This document shows positions 5,964 through 6,021 of a stretch of 6,021 nt of DNA, piece by piece. The stretch lies in NCBI GenBank assembly GCA_003455715.1, contig DMQJ01000402.1, forward strand, positions 1-6,021. The letters are read 5' to 3'. The DNA is from Acidimicrobiaceae bacterium. Lineage in GTDB: Bacteria; Actinomycetota; Acidimicrobiia; Acidimicrobiales; Ilumatobacteraceae. Positions within the stretch are counted from its first letter, which is position 1. Every line of letters starts with the position of its first letter. The notes under the pieces are model-generated. The model ran no database searches, had not been told where the DNA came from, and was given only the letters and a program-made list of their open reading frames with translations. A program made the translations under genes and the position numbers.

Positions 5964-6021
5964 GGCGAGGTGTGCCTGAGCAGTGGAAATCGCGCCATCT
6001 GGGGGTCACTGGCCTCTGCCG
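5964..6021 (+). other. azlD: In-frame continuation of azlD beyond the TAG codon
   Basis: Translated in the azlD frame immediately after the TAG, these bases read GEVCLSSGNRAIWGSLASA with no further stop to the window edge. This resembles the AzlD region in which a short polar loop (typically hydrophobic-polar, then S-x-x-N-x-R-hW) leads into the next membrane helix. The other two forward frames give a stop (TGA at 5977) or a charged non-membrane sequence. The simplest reading is that an ancestral full-length azlD was interrupted by a single base change. Confidence 0.5.

Noticed and set aside
1..6021. Mobile element, CRISPR array, toxin-antitoxin or defence system
   Set aside because: No transposase or integrase motifs, no repeat-spacer pattern, no terminal inverted repeats and no defence-gene domains were seen on either strand.

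Overview
This is a high-GC window (estimated by eye, clearly above 60%) with tightly packed genes, GTG starts, short or absent Shine-Dalgarno sequences and 4-bp ATGA overlaps. That points to an actinobacterial chromosome. An Acidimicrobiia-like host is possible but cannot be settled from the sequence. I see no tRNA, rRNA, CRISPR array, insertion sequence or phage gene.

Layout, left to right. (1) Minus strand, running off the left edge: an AlkB-family 2-oxoglutarate/Fe(II) dioxygenase with its iron ligands and C-terminal arginines intact. (2) Plus strand, divergent from it with about 48 bp between the chosen starts: a short acyl-CoA dehydrogenase-like protein that stops before the family's C-terminal helical domain. 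(3) Minus strand, converging on (2) with a 32-bp overlap of coding ends: an MFS_3-type (DHA3-like) drug or siderophore efflux transporter, preceded by and translationally coupled to an ArsR-like winged-helix regulator. The regulator's short upstream gap holds a plausible near-leaderless promoter and palindromic half-sites. (4) Minus strand, 44 bp upstream of the regulator: an FAD-dependent oxidoreductase of the protoporphyrinogen oxidase / UDP-galactopyranose mutase-like group. (5) Plus strand, divergent from (4): azlC and azlD, the two subunits of an AzlCD branched-chain amino acid exporter, joined by an ATGA overlap. azlD is interrupted by an in-frame TAG after 65 codons. The same frame after the TAG still reads like the missing AzlD C-terminus up to the window edge.

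Functionally this is an assortment of small housekeeping and accessory units: alkylation repair, a regulated efflux pump, a cell-surface-sugar-type oxidoreductase and an amino acid exporter. It is not one integrated pathway. I did not find a convincing new system. The observations most worth checking are the amber codon inside azlD, the domain-truncated and motif-eroded acyl-CoA dehydrogenase homologue, and the compact operator/promoter arrangement at the regulator start.
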